From: Chromatiaceae bacterium
GTDB taxonomy: Bacteria; Pseudomonadota; Gammaproteobacteria; Chromatiales; Chromatiaceae
Direction of reading: 5' to 3'
DNA length: 64,000 nucleotides
Assembly (NCBI GenBank): GCA_019356535.1
Contig: CP037918.1
Location: 806,001-870,000, forward strand
Shown here: positions 1 to 7,940 of the stretch, one piece after another
Layout: every line of letters starts with the position of its first letter
Position numbering within the stretch: the stretch's first letter is position 1
Translations under genes and position numbers: made by a program
Notes under the pieces: model-generated
Seen by the model: only the letters and a program-made list of their open reading frames with translations
Told to the model about the DNA's origin: nothing
The model's database searches: none

Positions 1-740
1 GCTACACCAGCGAGGGCTGCATCCTGGTAGTGTGCCGCCGCGCTGGTCCCGATGCCATCCGCATCGAGGTGCGCGATTCCGGGCGCGGCATCCCGCCGGA
101 CAAGCTGGAGGCCATCTTCCGCGAGTTCCAGCAGCTCGATCACGCCACCGAGGGAGTGGGCCTGGGGCTGGCGATCTGCGAGCGCATGGCCGAGCTGCTG
201 GGGCACCGCCTGCAGGTGCGTTCACGCGAGGGCGAGGGCAGTACCTTCAGTGTGGTCGTGCCACGTGTGCAGGTGGCCCAGCGTCCGGCCCGTGCCGGCG
301 ACCGCCGCAGCTTCAAGACCCGTTGGCTGGAGGGCCGGCGCATCCTCTGCGTGGACGACGACCCCGACATCCTGGAAGCCACGCGCACCGTGCTCGAACG
401 CTGGGGTGGGGAAGTGTGTTGCCTGGACAGCCCCGAGGCCTTCCTCGATGCCGTCGAGGGCCAGCCGGTGCACGACATCGTGCTTATGGACTATCGTCTG
501 CACGACCACACCAACGGTCTGGACCTGCTGCATCATTACCGCGCGCGTCACGGCGAAGACTTCCTGGGTGTGCTGATCACCGCCGAGCAGGACCCGGCGG
601 TGGAGCGCACTGCGCTGGAGGCCGGTTTCCAGTTCCTCGCCAAGCCGGTGGAGCCGGCCAAGCTGCGCTCGGTGCTGCATGCAGCCATGCTCGGGCGCAG
701 GCAGGCGGAGGGCTGGCGGAAGATGGGCGAGGCTTCCTGA
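1..740 (+). CDS. Hybrid sensor histidine kinase, C-terminal part (HATPase + receiver); 5' end outside window
   Basis: The frame is open from base 3 and gives 245 residues of a larger protein. The first part is the ATP-binding domain of a histidine kinase: a G1 box (EVRDSGRGIPP) and a G2 box (GVGLGLAI) are visible. From about residue 110 a receiver domain follows, with the acidic pocket VDDDP, the phospho-acceptor aspartate in LMDYRL and the conserved lysine in LAKPV. The domain order kinase-receiver is that of hybrid kinases of the NahK/ErcS type. The sensory and His-phosphotransfer regions lie upstream of the window. It converges on a LuxR-type response regulator, its likely partner by position. 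What it senses cannot be told from this fragment. Confidence 0.88.
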   Translation, partial: YTSEGCILVVCRRAGPDAIRIEVRDSGRGIPPDKLEAIFREFQQLDHATEGVGLGLAICERMAELLGHRLQVRSREGEGSTFSVVVPRVQVAQRPARAGDRRSFKTRWLEGRRILCVDDDPDILEATRTVLERWGGEVCCLDSPEAFLDAVEGQPVHDIVLMDYRLHDHTNGLDLLHHYRARHGEDFLGVLITAEQDPAVERTALEAGFQFLAKPVEPAKLRSVLHAAMLGRRQAEGWRKMGEAS

Positions 741-762
741 GGCTGCCTGGCCGCCCAGGCGT

Positions 763-1407
763 TCAATCGGTGACGTCCGGTTTCGGCAGGTCCAGGTCGC
801 GGGTGGCGAGCACCGCCTGGGTGCGGTTCTTGACCTTCAGCTTGCGGAAGATCTCGGTGAGGTGCGCCTTGATGGTCGCTTCGGTGACCGACATGATGGC
901 CGCCATCTCCTTGCTCGGCTTGCCGTCGCGCAGCAGGGCCAGCACGCGCAACTGGGCCGGGGTGAGGGTCTCGACCAGGGTATGGATGTCTGCTGGCGTG
1001 TCGTCTTCAGAGGCGCCCAGCTCGGGAAACCACATGTCGCCGGCCAGGACCGCCTGGATGGCTTCGGCCATGCGTTCCATCTCCAGGCTCTTGGGCACGA
1101 AGCCGCTGGCTCCGCACTGCATGCTCATCTGCACCACCTTGCTGTCGTCGTAGGCCGAGATGATGAGGATGGGCAGCGAGGGATATTGTTTCTTGAGCAA
1201 CAGCAGGCCATCCAGGCCGCGGGTATCGTCGAGCTTGAGATCCAGCAGCACCAGGCTGGGCAGTGCGTTGCCGGACAGGGTCGCGCTGAGCTGTCCCAGG
1301 GTCTCGACCTGGCTGACGTGTACGCCCGGGATGCTGCGCTTCAGCAGGTGGGTTACGGCGTCCCGGAACAGGGGATGGTCGTCGGCTACGATGATATGTG
1401 TGCTCAT
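763..1407 (-). CDS. LuxR/NarL-family response regulator
   Basis: This 214-residue two-domain transcription regulator has an N-terminal receiver domain with VADDHPLFRD, the phospho-acceptor aspartate in LLDLKLDD, a Ser switch residue in ISAYDD and the lysine in FVPKSL. The C-terminal LuxR-type helix-turn-helix (about residues 145-205) starts at LTPAQLRVLALL and includes the recognition helix EATIKAHLTEIF. I chose the ATG at 1407, which gives the usual MSTHIIVADDHP start, over one six codons upstream. The gene converges on the hybrid kinase and is divergent from the ABC importer, so it probably controls that importer in response to the kinase. The inverted repeat at 1486-1503 is a candidate binding site. 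Confidence 0.9.
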   Translation of the reverse strand: MSTHIIVADDHPLFRDAVTHLLKRSIPGVHVSQVETLGQLSATLSGNALPSLVLLDLKLDDTRGLDGLLLLKKQYPSLPILIISAYDDSKVVQMSMQCGASGFVPKSLEMERMAEAIQAVLAGDMWFPELGASEDDTPADIHTLVETLTPAQLRVLALLRDGKPSKEMAAIMSVTEATIKAHLTEIFRKLKVKNRTQAVLATRDLDLPKPDVTD

Positions 1408-1485
1408 GATCTTGTGTATCTGCAACCGCTACCGGCCGGTGAGGCGCCGTTCCGCGATTATGGTGCCACGGGGGGCTTTCGGGGT

Positions 1486-1503
1486 ATTCGACTAAAGTCT
1501 AAT
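1486..1503. promoter_or_regulatory. 18-bp inverted repeat, candidate operator
   Basis: ATTCGACT-AA-AGTCTAAT is an inverted repeat with one mismatch per arm pair. It sits in the 260-bp divergent region between the response regulator start (1407) and the binding-protein start (1668). Size and symmetry suit a dimeric helix-turn-helix regulator such as the adjacent LuxR-type protein. Binding is inferred, not shown. Confidence 0.4.
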
Positions 1504-1667
1504 TGTTCGTCGGCTTGCCTGTTGCCATAGTCGCGCGGTGGCACCGTGAAGCTGCGCGCCGCCCCGCGGGGCGACTCCCGCCGCACGGTGTCGGACGCGT
1601 CCGTGCCAGGACCACCATCTCAGCGCCGTCCCGTCGCGGGCCGGCAGAATCGGGAGGATTGCAGAAC

Positions 1668-3011
1668 ATGTCTGACGACGATAAGAAATTCGGGACCCTG
1701 TCCCGCCGTGGATTCCTCAAGGCATCCATTGCCACCGCAGCGGCCGCCGCTGCCCCCACCATCCTGATCCGTAACGCGCACGCCTTCGTCAACGAGCCCA
1801 AGGGGGCAACCGTGACCCTGGGCTTCAACGTGCCCCAGACCGGTCCCTATGCCGACGAGGGTGCCGACGAGCTGCGCGCCTTCAAACTGGCGGTCAAGCA
1901 CCTCAATGGCGAGGGTGACGGCGGCATGCTCAATACCATGAAGCCGCTCAGCCTGAAGGGCAACGGCATCCTGGGCAAGAAAGTGGTCTATGTGACCGGT
2001 GATACCCAGACCAAGTCCGACGCGGCGCGCGCCTCGGCCAAGCGCATGATCGAGAAGGACGGTGCGCTGATGATCTCGGGTGGTTCTTCCTCGGGCGTGG
2101 CCATCGCGGTGCAGTCGCTGTGCCAAGAGGCAGGCGTGATCTTCATGGCCGGCCTGACCCACTCCAATGACACCACCGGCAAGGACAAGCGGAAGCACGG
2201 TTTCCGGCACTTCTTCAACGCCTACATGTCCGGCCAGGCGCTGGCCCCGGTGCTTGCCGAGGAATACGGCACCGACCGCAAGGCCTATCACCTGACCGCG
2301 GACTACACCTGGGGCTGGACCCAGGAAGAGTCGATCAAGAACGCCACCGAGGCGCTGGGTTGGAAGACCGTGGCTACGGTGCGCACGCCGCTGGGCGCCG
2401 GTGACTTCTCGCAGTACATCACCCCGGTGCTCAACTCCGGTGCCGACGTGCTGATCCTCAACCACTATGGCAAGGACATGGTCAACTCGTTGACCCAGGC
2501 CGTGCAGTTCGGTCTGCGCGACAAGATGGTCAACGGCAAGAAGTTCGAGATCGTGGTGCCGTTGTTCTCGCGCCTGATGGCGCAGGGTGCGGGCGATGCG
2601 ATCAAGGGCATCCTGGGTTCCACCAACTGGAACTGGTCGCTGACCGACGAGGGCTCCAAGGCCTTCGTGAAATCCTTCGGCGCCGAGTACGGCTTCCCAC
2701 CGTCGCAGGCTGCACACACTTGTTACGTGCAGACCCTGCTGTATGCCAACGCCTGCGAGATGGCTGGCACCTTCAATCCCTGCGGCGTGATCGAGGCGCT
2801 CGAGGGCTTCAAGTTCGACGGCATGGGCAACGGCCCGACCGAGTATCGCGCGGCCGATCACCAGTGCTTCAAGAGCGTGCTGGTGGTGCGCGGCAACGAG
2901 AACCCCACGTCGCAGTTCGACCTGCTCGAGGTGGTGAAGGAAGTGCCGCGTTCCCAGGTCGAGTATGATCCGAAGATCTTCGGTGGCGAACTGGGCAGCT
3001 GCAACGCCTGA
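1668..3011 (+). CDS. ABC transporter substrate-binding protein, branched-chain/amide type (LivJ-like), Tat-exported
   Basis: This 447-residue periplasmic ligand-binding protein belongs to the type I (Leu/Ile/Val, amide, urea) family. The N-terminus has a twin-arginine signal, SRRGFLKAS at residues 12-20, followed by an Ala-rich stretch ending near NAHAF, so it is exported folded. The body starts VTLGFNVPQTGPYADEG, typical of periplasmic binding protein family 6. The ATG at 1668 follows a GGGAGGA ribosome site and places the Tat motif correctly. It heads an operon with two permeases and two ATPases. A strong hairpin after its stop may raise its expression relative to the membrane genes. The substrate cannot be read from sequence; short-chain amides, amino acids and carboxylates are all possible. 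Confidence 0.88.
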   Translation: MSDDDKKFGTLSRRGFLKASIATAAAAAAPTILIRNAHAFVNEPKGATVTLGFNVPQTGPYADEGADELRAFKLAVKHLNGEGDGGMLNTMKPLSLKGNGILGKKVVYVTGDTQTKSDAARASAKRMIEKDGALMISGGSSSGVAIAVQSLCQEAGVIFMAGLTHSNDTTGKDKRKHGFRHFFNAYMSGQALAPVLAEEYGTDRKAYHLTADYTWGWTQEESIKNATEALGWKTVATVRTPLGAGDFSQYITPVLNSGADVLILNHYGKDMVNSLTQAVQFGLRDKMVNGKKFEIVVPLFSRLMAQGAGDAIKGILGSTNWNWSLTDEGSKAFVKSFGAEYGFPPSQAAHTCYVQTLLYANACEMAGTFNPCGVIEALEGFKFDGMGNGPTEYRAADHQCFKSVLVVRGNENPTSQFDLLEVVKEVPRSQVEYDPKIFGGELGSCNA

Positions 3012-3022
3012 TCCCGCGTCTG

Positions 3023-3047
3023 GGGCCGGCCGCCTGTCGGCCGGCCC
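3023..3047 (+). terminator. Perfect 10-bp hairpin without U-tract between binding protein and permease genes
   Basis: GGGCCGGCCG, a five-base loop (CCTGT) and CGGCCGGCCC form a very GC-rich stem 12 bases after the binding-protein stop. No T-run follows, so it is better read as an attenuating or mRNA-stabilising stem than as a full terminator, matching the common need for excess binding protein over permease. Confidence 0.5.
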
Positions 3048-3122
3048 TCGTCTGTAATGACGCACGAGTTTGCGATGGCCTGATGTTCTTCAGGTCATCT
3101 TTTTCTGAAGAAGACGATATCT

Positions 3123-4121
3123 ATGGAAGCGATCCTGCTGCAGATCCTCAACGGCTTGGACAAGGGGGCGGCCTATGCGCTGATCGCGCTGGGGCTCACC
3201 TTGGTGTTCGGTACGCTGGGCGTGGTGAACTTCGCGCACGGCGCCCTGTTCATGATGGGCGCCTTCGTGGCAGTGGGGGTGCAGAACCTGCTGACCATTT
3301 CGGCGCGGGTGCGCGATACCAGCATCACCTTCTTCGAGGCCTACAAGGAGACGCCCTACCTCGAACTGTGGTGGGGTGATGTCGGGCGCACCATCATCGA
3401 CTACGCGGTGCCCATCTCGGTGATCGTGGCCATCCCTGTCATGCTGCTGATCGGCCTGGCCATGGAGCGTGGTTTGATCCGCCACTTCTACAAGCGTGAC
3501 CATGCCGACCAGATTCTGGTCACCTTCGGCCTGGCCATCGTGTTGCAGGAGATCGTCAAGGGCTTCTTCGGCGCCAATCCCATCCCGGTCAATGCGCCGC
3601 AGGTGGTGGCCACCAGCGTGGACGTCGGTTCGCTGTTCGGCCTGGAAGGCATCACCTATCCCTGGTGGCGTCTGATCTACCTGGGCTTTTCGCTGTCGGT
3701 CATCGGCGGGGTGTTCGCCTTTCTGCATTTCACCACTTTCGGCATGGTGGTGCGTGCCGGCATGCACGACCGCGAGATGGTCGGCCTGCTGGGTATCAAT
3801 ATCCAGAAGCGTTTCACCATCGTATTCGGCCTGGCGGCGGTGGTGGCCGGTGTGGCGGGCACCATGTACACACCCATCTTGTCGCCCGACTATCACATGG
3901 GCATGGAGTTCCTGGTGCTGTCCTTCGTGGTAGTGGTGGTTGGCGGTATGGGCTCGCTGCCTGGCGCGGTGGCCGCCGGCTTCCTGCTGGGCATATTGCA
4001 ATCGTTCTTCTCGATGAACGAGATCAAGACCTACCTGCCGGGCATCGACCAGATCATCGTTTACCTGGTGGCGGTCATCATCCTGCTGGTGCGTCCCAAG
4101 GGGCTGCTGGGTAAGGACTGA
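3123..4121 (+). CDS. Branched-chain-type ABC transporter permease, LivH-like
   Basis: This 332-residue inner-membrane permease belongs to the LivH family. The N-terminal part has the family pattern LNGLDKGAAYALIALGLTLVFG and VNFAHGALFMMGAF. The C-terminal part has GMGSLPGAVAAGFLLGI, and the protein ends VRPKGLLGKD, which is typical of LivH. Compared with classical LivH it is slightly long, with an extra roughly 40-residue segment after TM2 (about residues 55-95) that includes WWGDVGRTIID. It forms the translocation pore with the LivM-like protein encoded 9 bases downstream. Confidence 0.9.
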   Translation: MEAILLQILNGLDKGAAYALIALGLTLVFGTLGVVNFAHGALFMMGAFVAVGVQNLLTISARVRDTSITFFEAYKETPYLELWWGDVGRTIIDYAVPISVIVAIPVMLLIGLAMERGLIRHFYKRDHADQILVTFGLAIVLQEIVKGFFGANPIPVNAPQVVATSVDVGSLFGLEGITYPWWRLIYLGFSLSVIGGVFAFLHFTTFGMVVRAGMHDREMVGLLGINIQKRFTIVFGLAAVVAGVAGTMYTPILSPDYHMGMEFLVLSFVVVVVGGMGSLPGAVAAGFLLGILQSFFSMNEIKTYLPGIDQIIVYLVAVIILLVRPKGLLGKD

Positions 4122-4130
4122 GGTATCGAT

Positions 4131-5255
4131 ATGCAAACCATCGTTGCATCTTCGCGAACACGAGACACCCTGCTGCTGGCATTGTTCTCGGCCGTGGTGC
4201 TGACTGCGCCCTTGTGGGCGAAGGCTATCGGCGCCGGCTACCCGGACCTGCTGCAGAAGTTTGCCATCTTCGGCCTGTTTGCCATCGGCTACAACCTGCT
4301 GTTCGGGCTCACTGGCTACCTGTCGTTTGGTCACGCGGCCTTTCTCGGTGTCGGCTCCTACGCCACCGTCTGGTCGTTCAAGCTGCTGACCATGAATGTG
4401 ATCCCGGCGGTGTTGCTGGCGGTGGCCATCTCGGCCCTGTTCGCGCTGGTGATCGGCTTCCTCAGCCTGCGCCGTACCGGCATCTATTTCTCCATTCTTA
4501 CCCTGGCCTTTGCGCAGATGTCGTACAACCTGGCTTATTCGGTGCTCACCCCGATCACCAATGGCGAGACCGGCCTGCGCGTGCTGCGCAACGATCCGCG
4601 CGTGCTCGATGCGGCCCTGGGCGTGCAGGTTGAAGGCTCGCCGCTGGCCGATCTGTTCGGCATCACGCTCACCGGCTACAGTGGTTTCTACTTCTGCGCG
4701 GCGTTGTTGATCTTCGGCTTCTGGGTGTCGCTGCGTATCTTCCGTTCGCCCTTCGGCATGAAGCTGGTGGCGATCAAGAGCAACCAGACGCGCATGGAGT
4801 ACACCGGGTTCAACCCGCGGCCCTACCTGCTGAGCGCCTTCGTGATCTCGGGCATGTATGCCGGCCTGGCCGGTTCGCTGATGGCCATCGTCGATCCCTT
4901 GGCCGGCGCCGAGCGCATGCAGTGGACCGCTTCGGGTGAGGTGGTGTTGATGACCATCCTCGGTGGGGTGGGAACCCTGATCGGTCCCATCATCGGTGCG
5001 GCCACCATCAAGTACTTCGAGAACATCTTTTCGTCGTTCAACGATCAGGTGCTGCAACAGGCCTTCGATTTCCTGCCGGGCTGGCTGGCAGACATCATGG
5101 TCACCGTCACCTCGCCCTTCGTGGGTGACGGTTGGCATCTGACGCTGGGTGTGCTCTTCATGGTCATCATCATCTTCCTGCCCGGTGGCATCATGGAGGG
5201 CGTTCGGCGCATCGCCGGATTGTTCGGTCGCAAGCCGGAGGAGGGCCAGGCATGA
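4131..5255 (+). CDS. Branched-chain-type ABC transporter permease, LivM-like
   Basis: This 374-residue inner-membrane permease has the LivM family signature: [19 protein letters not shown] early, [18 protein letters not shown] in the middle and the ATPase-coupling stretch near [13 protein letters not shown]. About eight to ten hydrophobic segments are visible. Its stop overlaps the start of the ATPase gene (ATGA at 5252-5255), which indicates translational coupling. It is somewhat longer than the usual 320-340 residues, with a loop around residues 150-185 between TM segments. Confidence 0.9.
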   Translation: MQTIVASSRTRDTLLLALFSAVVLTAPLWAKAIGAGYPDLLQKFAIFGLFAIGYNLLFGLTGYLSFGHAAFLGVGSYATVWSFKLLTMNVIPAVLLAVAISALFALVIGFLSLRRTGIYFSILTLAFAQMSYNLAYSVLTPITNGETGLRVLRNDPRVLDAALGVQVEGSPLADLFGITLTGYSGFYFCAALLIFGFWVSLRIFRSPFGMKLVAIKSNQTRMEYTGFNPRPYLLSAFVISGMYAGLAGSLMAIVDPLAGAERMQWTASGEVVLMTILGGVGTLIGPIIGAATIKYFENIFSSFNDQVLQQAFDFLPGWLADIMVTVTSPFVGDGWHLTLGVLFMVIIIFLPGGIMEGVRRIAGLFGRKPEEGQA

Positions 5256-6031
5256 GCGAGACCTCGCGCAACATCGTCCTGTCCATCCGCGGGGTGAACA
5301 AGACCTTCGGGGGACTCAAGGCGCTGTCGAACATCAACCTCGAAATCGAGGAGGGCAAGACGCACGCCATCATCGGACCCAACGGGGCCGGCAAGTCGAC
5401 CCTGCTCAACACTTGCATCGGTCGCATCCGCCCCGACAGCGGGAGTATCCGTTTCCTCGATCACGACCTGACCGGCGGCGACATGAAGCCGCACGACATC
5501 AACCAGCTCGGCATCTCGCGCGTCTTCCAGACGCCGGAGATCTTTCCCGAGCTGACGCTGCTGAACAACGTGATGATCCCGGCCTTTGCGCACAAGGAGG
5601 GCTCCTTCCGTTTCAACCCCTTCTCGGCCCTGCGTACTGAAAAGGCCATCGAGGAGGAGGCCATGAGCCTGCTCGAGGACTTCGGCCTGGCCGATCAGGC
5701 GCATCATCACGCGGGCAATCTGTCGCGCGGCAACAAGCGGCGTCTGGAGCTGGCGATGTGCCTGATACAGCACCCGAAGCTGTTGCTGCTCGACGAACCC
5801 ACCGCCGGCATGGCGCGGCACGATACCAACCGCACCATCGAACTGCTCAAGAAGATCAAGCTGAGGGGCATGACCAAGGTCATCATCGAACACGACATGC
5901 ACGTGGTGTTCAGCCTGGCCGACCGCATCAGCGTACTGGCGCAGGGCACCATCATCGCCGAGGGTGAGCCCGACGAGATCAAGGGGCATCCCAAGGTGCG
6001 CGAGGCCTACCTGGGGAGTGCAGAGATATGA
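5252..6031 (+). CDS. ABC transporter ATP-binding protein, LivG-like
   Basis: This 259-residue ATPase subunit has Walker [10 protein letters not shown] at about residues 42-50, Walker [11 protein letters not shown], the H-loop histidine in IIEHDM, and a C-terminal tail [14 protein letters not shown] that is typical of LivG. The ABC signature is unusual: [15 protein letters not shown] instead of LSGGQ, so the second Gly and the Gln are replaced. LivG proteins often carry relaxed signatures, so activity is still expected through the heterodimer with the LivF-like subunit. It overlaps the genes on both sides by four bases. Confidence 0.9.
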   Translation: MSETSRNIVLSIRGVNKTFGGLKALSNINLEIEEGKTHAIIGPNGAGKSTLLNTCIGRIRPDSGSIRFLDHDLTGGDMKPHDINQLGISRVFQTPEIFPELTLLNNVMIPAFAHKEGSFRFNPFSALRTEKAIEEEAMSLLEDFGLADQAHHHAGNLSRGNKRRLELAMCLIQHPKLLLLDEPTAGMARHDTNRTIELLKKIKLRGMTKVIIEHDMHVVFSLADRISVLAQGTIIAEGEPDEIKGHPKVREAYLGSAEI

Positions 6032-6792
6032 CTTTCACCACCAAGCGAGCACCCAAGACCCCGCCGATCAAGGCGCGCGGCCCTTCACCGGCCTTTTTCT
6101 CGGCCTGGGAGCTGCACAGCTACTACGGCGAGAGCTATATCGTGCAGGGGGTGAGTTTCGACATCCGCGAGGGCGAGATCCTGGCCCTGCTGGGCCGCAA
6201 CGGCGCCGGCAAGACCTCCACCCTGCGCACCATCGCCCGGGTCGAGACGCCCGAGATGAAACACGGTGAGATCTGGCTGGACCACCAGCCGATACACGAG
6301 ATGGCCAGCTGGCAGGCTGCGCGCGCCGGCATCCAGCTGGTGCCCGAGGACCGGCGTATCATCCCCGGGCTCACTGTCGAGGAATCGCTGGACCTGGCGC
6401 AGATCGCCCCGCCGCACGGCTGGACCAAGGAACGCATCTACGAACACTTCCCGCGCTTGGCAGAGCGCCGTCAGCAGGAGGCCGTGACTCTCTCGGGCGG
6501 CGAGCAGCAGATGCTGGCCGTGGCCCGTGCCCTGGCGCGTGATGTCAAGCTGCTGCTGCTCGATGAGCCTTACGAGGGCCTGGCGCCGGTCATCGTGCAG
6601 GAAATCGAACGCATCCTCGAAGGCATTCGCGAGCTGGGTATCACCACCATCATCGTCGAGCAGAACGCCATTGCTGCGCTCAACCTTGCCGATCGCGCGG
6701 TCATCCTCGATATGGGACAGGTGGTGTTCGACGGCACCGCCCAGGAAGTGCTCGACAACCACGAGCTGCGCGAGGAATACCTGGCGATCTAG
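6028..6792 (+). CDS. ABC transporter ATP-binding protein, LivF-like
   Basis: This 254-residue second ATPase of the importer has Walker A GRNGAGKTS at about residues 56-64, a canonical signature LSGGEQQMLAVARAL, Walker B LLLLDEPYEG and the LivF-type ending VLDNHELREEYLAI. It starts with a basic, proline-rich extension of about 30 residues before the first core strand, longer than in typical LivF (about 235 residues). The ATG at 6028 overlaps the previous stop, and no better internal start is visible. It is the last gene of the operon; a long inverted repeat follows. Confidence 0.9.
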   Translation: MTFTTKRAPKTPPIKARGPSPAFFSAWELHSYYGESYIVQGVSFDIREGEILALLGRNGAGKTSTLRTIARVETPEMKHGEIWLDHQPIHEMASWQAARAGIQLVPEDRRIIPGLTVEESLDLAQIAPPHGWTKERIYEHFPRLAERRQQEAVTLSGGEQQMLAVARALARDVKLLLLDEPYEGLAPVIVQEIERILEGIRELGITTIIVEQNAIAALNLADRAVILDMGQVVFDGTAQEVLDNHELREEYLAI

Positions 6793-6809
6793 TCCGTAGC
6801 CCGGATATG

Positions 6810-6844
6810 CCACCCTGACAGGGTCATGGACTCCGTCAGGGTGG
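6810..6844. terminator. Inverted repeat after the ABC importer operon
   Basis: CCACCCTGAC and GTCAGGGTGG form a perfect 10-bp inverted repeat with a 15-base loop, 18 bases past the LivF-like stop. No T-run follows. It may end the operon or be an intergenic repeat; the preceding GTAGCCCGGATA is a familiar opening of dispersed palindromic elements. Confidence 0.45.
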
Positions 6845-6945
6845 AGAAAGCGGCGCTTCACGGAGAGCCGTTGGCGACAGCCTCGCCCCTGTCGCCTGTC
6901 TCGCCGTCGCTATCGGGCGCAGCAGCGTTCCGGCCTTGTCATGCG

Positions 6946-7479
6946 CTACTTTTTGAACGCTTCCCAGTGCTCGTCAAGCCAAATGACCTTGTCGGCATAG
7001 GACTGAAGGTCGGGGGACAGGCTTTCCGGGAATCCAGAAATCCAGATTTCCTTGTGGAGTTCCTCCTTGGCAAAGGCGATGGCATCTTCAAAATCGCCAT
7101 CGCCGGCGGAAAGAATCAATCGGGAATACTGATCCTGTGCTGCCAACTTTACGATCAATGTCGCAATCCCGACATCAACCCCCTTTTGCACAGGACGATC
7201 GAACGAGTGGTTGCAGTTGGGACATTGATGATGCATGTCCTTCAGCTTGTACAGCTTTACCCGCATTTTGGGCCCCCTGGGAGGAGCCGTCTTCAGCCAT
7301 GTGTGGAACGCGTCCTGTGCATCGGTCGGCGGGTATGACGTTGAATTGAGGTAGAACGATTCGGCAAAGGCTCCACCGCATTCCTTTTCCAACAGTTCCT
7401 TCAGCTTCAGATAATCGAATTTTCCCGGACAGGCTTTTATCAGATACCCGGCATCGGCGATCCAGATTATTCTACTCAT
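6946..7479 (-). CDS. NYN-domain (LabA/DUF88, PIN-like) protein with a zinc-knuckle insert
   Basis: This 177-residue protein of the NYN/PIN-like nuclease fold has its acidic residues in the expected places: IADAGYL at the N-terminus, KGVDVGIATLIVKLA in the middle, and SAGDGDFEDAI. These are the metal-binding positions of this fold. Between strands 1 and 2 there is an insert with CPNC (about residues 92-95), preceded by HH, that could hold a zinc ion. An AAGGGG ribosome site precedes the ATG. The base composition is visibly more AT-rich than the flanks and the gene stands alone between hairpins and repeats, which suggests acquisition. The RNA-processing role is inferred from the family only. 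Confidence 0.75.
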   Translation of the reverse strand: MSRIIWIADAGYLIKACPGKFDYLKLKELLEKECGGAFAESFYLNSTSYPPTDAQDAFHTWLKTAPPRGPKMRVKLYKLKDMHHQCPNCNHSFDRPVQKGVDVGIATLIVKLAAQDQYSRLILSAGDGDFEDAIAFAKEELHKEIWISGFPESLSPDLQSYADKVIWLDEHWEAFKK

Positions 7480-7697
7480 TCTATCCCCTTAGGTTGTCAG
7501 GTGCCGTGCGATCACGCCCTGCTGGGCCGGGAAGGCTTGTCCTGGCGCGAGCGTTGATCGACGTGGGCGTACGCAAAGAGGGGCAGGATAAGCGACATGG
7601 CGGCGGTCATCCACACCAATGTCCGAAGCGCCTGTCGGCATCTTGAGAATCAGCACCATTCGCAGTCGTTGCGCGGTTTGCCCCCTCCCAGCCTCCC

Positions 7698-7810
7698 CCG
7701 CAAGCGAGGGAGGGGTTGGTCTGGCAGTGTCCGCAAGTGGGGGAGGAGTTGGCCTGGCAGTGTCCGCAAGTGGGGGAGGAGTTGGCCTGGCAGTGTCCGC
7801 AAGCGGGGGG
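7698..7810. repeat. 33-bp tandem repeat, three copies plus a partial fourth
   Basis: CCGCAAG recurs at 7698, 7731, 7764 and 7797, an exact 33-base period. Copies 2 and 3 are nearly identical; copy 1 differs at a few bases. Each unit contains CTGGCAGTGT. The first copy can also fold, CCTCCCCCGC against GCGAGGGAGG. There is no spacer variation, so it is not a CRISPR. Confidence 0.85.
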
Positions 7811-7898
7811 AAGCTGATTCAAGTGTCCTGCAGGTGGGGATGGCGCGGTTCGAAGCTTCCTGGAGGCCTTCGCCTCCTTTGCGCCCTTCGCGGTTTAC

Positions 7899-7919
7899 CC
7901 CCTTGCGTGAGGCAAGGGG
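7899..7919 (-). terminator. Hairpin downstream of the RND permease gene
   Basis: CCCCTTGC, a five-base loop and GCAAGGGG form a perfect 8-bp stem, 22 bases after the stop of the minus-strand permease gene. No clear T-run follows on the minus strand, so termination is possible but not certain. Confidence 0.4.
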
Positions 7920-7940
7920 CGGGCCGCTGTCCCGGGAGCC

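Larger units (their letters stand above)
7480..7940. other. Non-coding region between NYN gene and RND operon
   Basis: These 461 bases have no convincing gene. They contain the promoter side of the NYN gene, a 33-bp tandem repeat (7698-7810) and a hairpin near the end of the RND gene (7899-7919). An apparent repetitive glycine-rich frame across the tandem repeat results from the repeat unit being a multiple of three. Confidence 0.6.

Noticed and set aside
3090..5138. A 682-codon open frame on the minus strand opposite the LivH/LivM genes
   Set aside because: It is rich in His, Gln, Asp and Arg, as expected from the complement of GC-rich membrane-protein codons, has no domain, and lies entirely antisense to well-recognised genes.
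7698..7810. CRISPR array
   Set aside because: Copies abut with no unique spacers and no cas genes are nearby.
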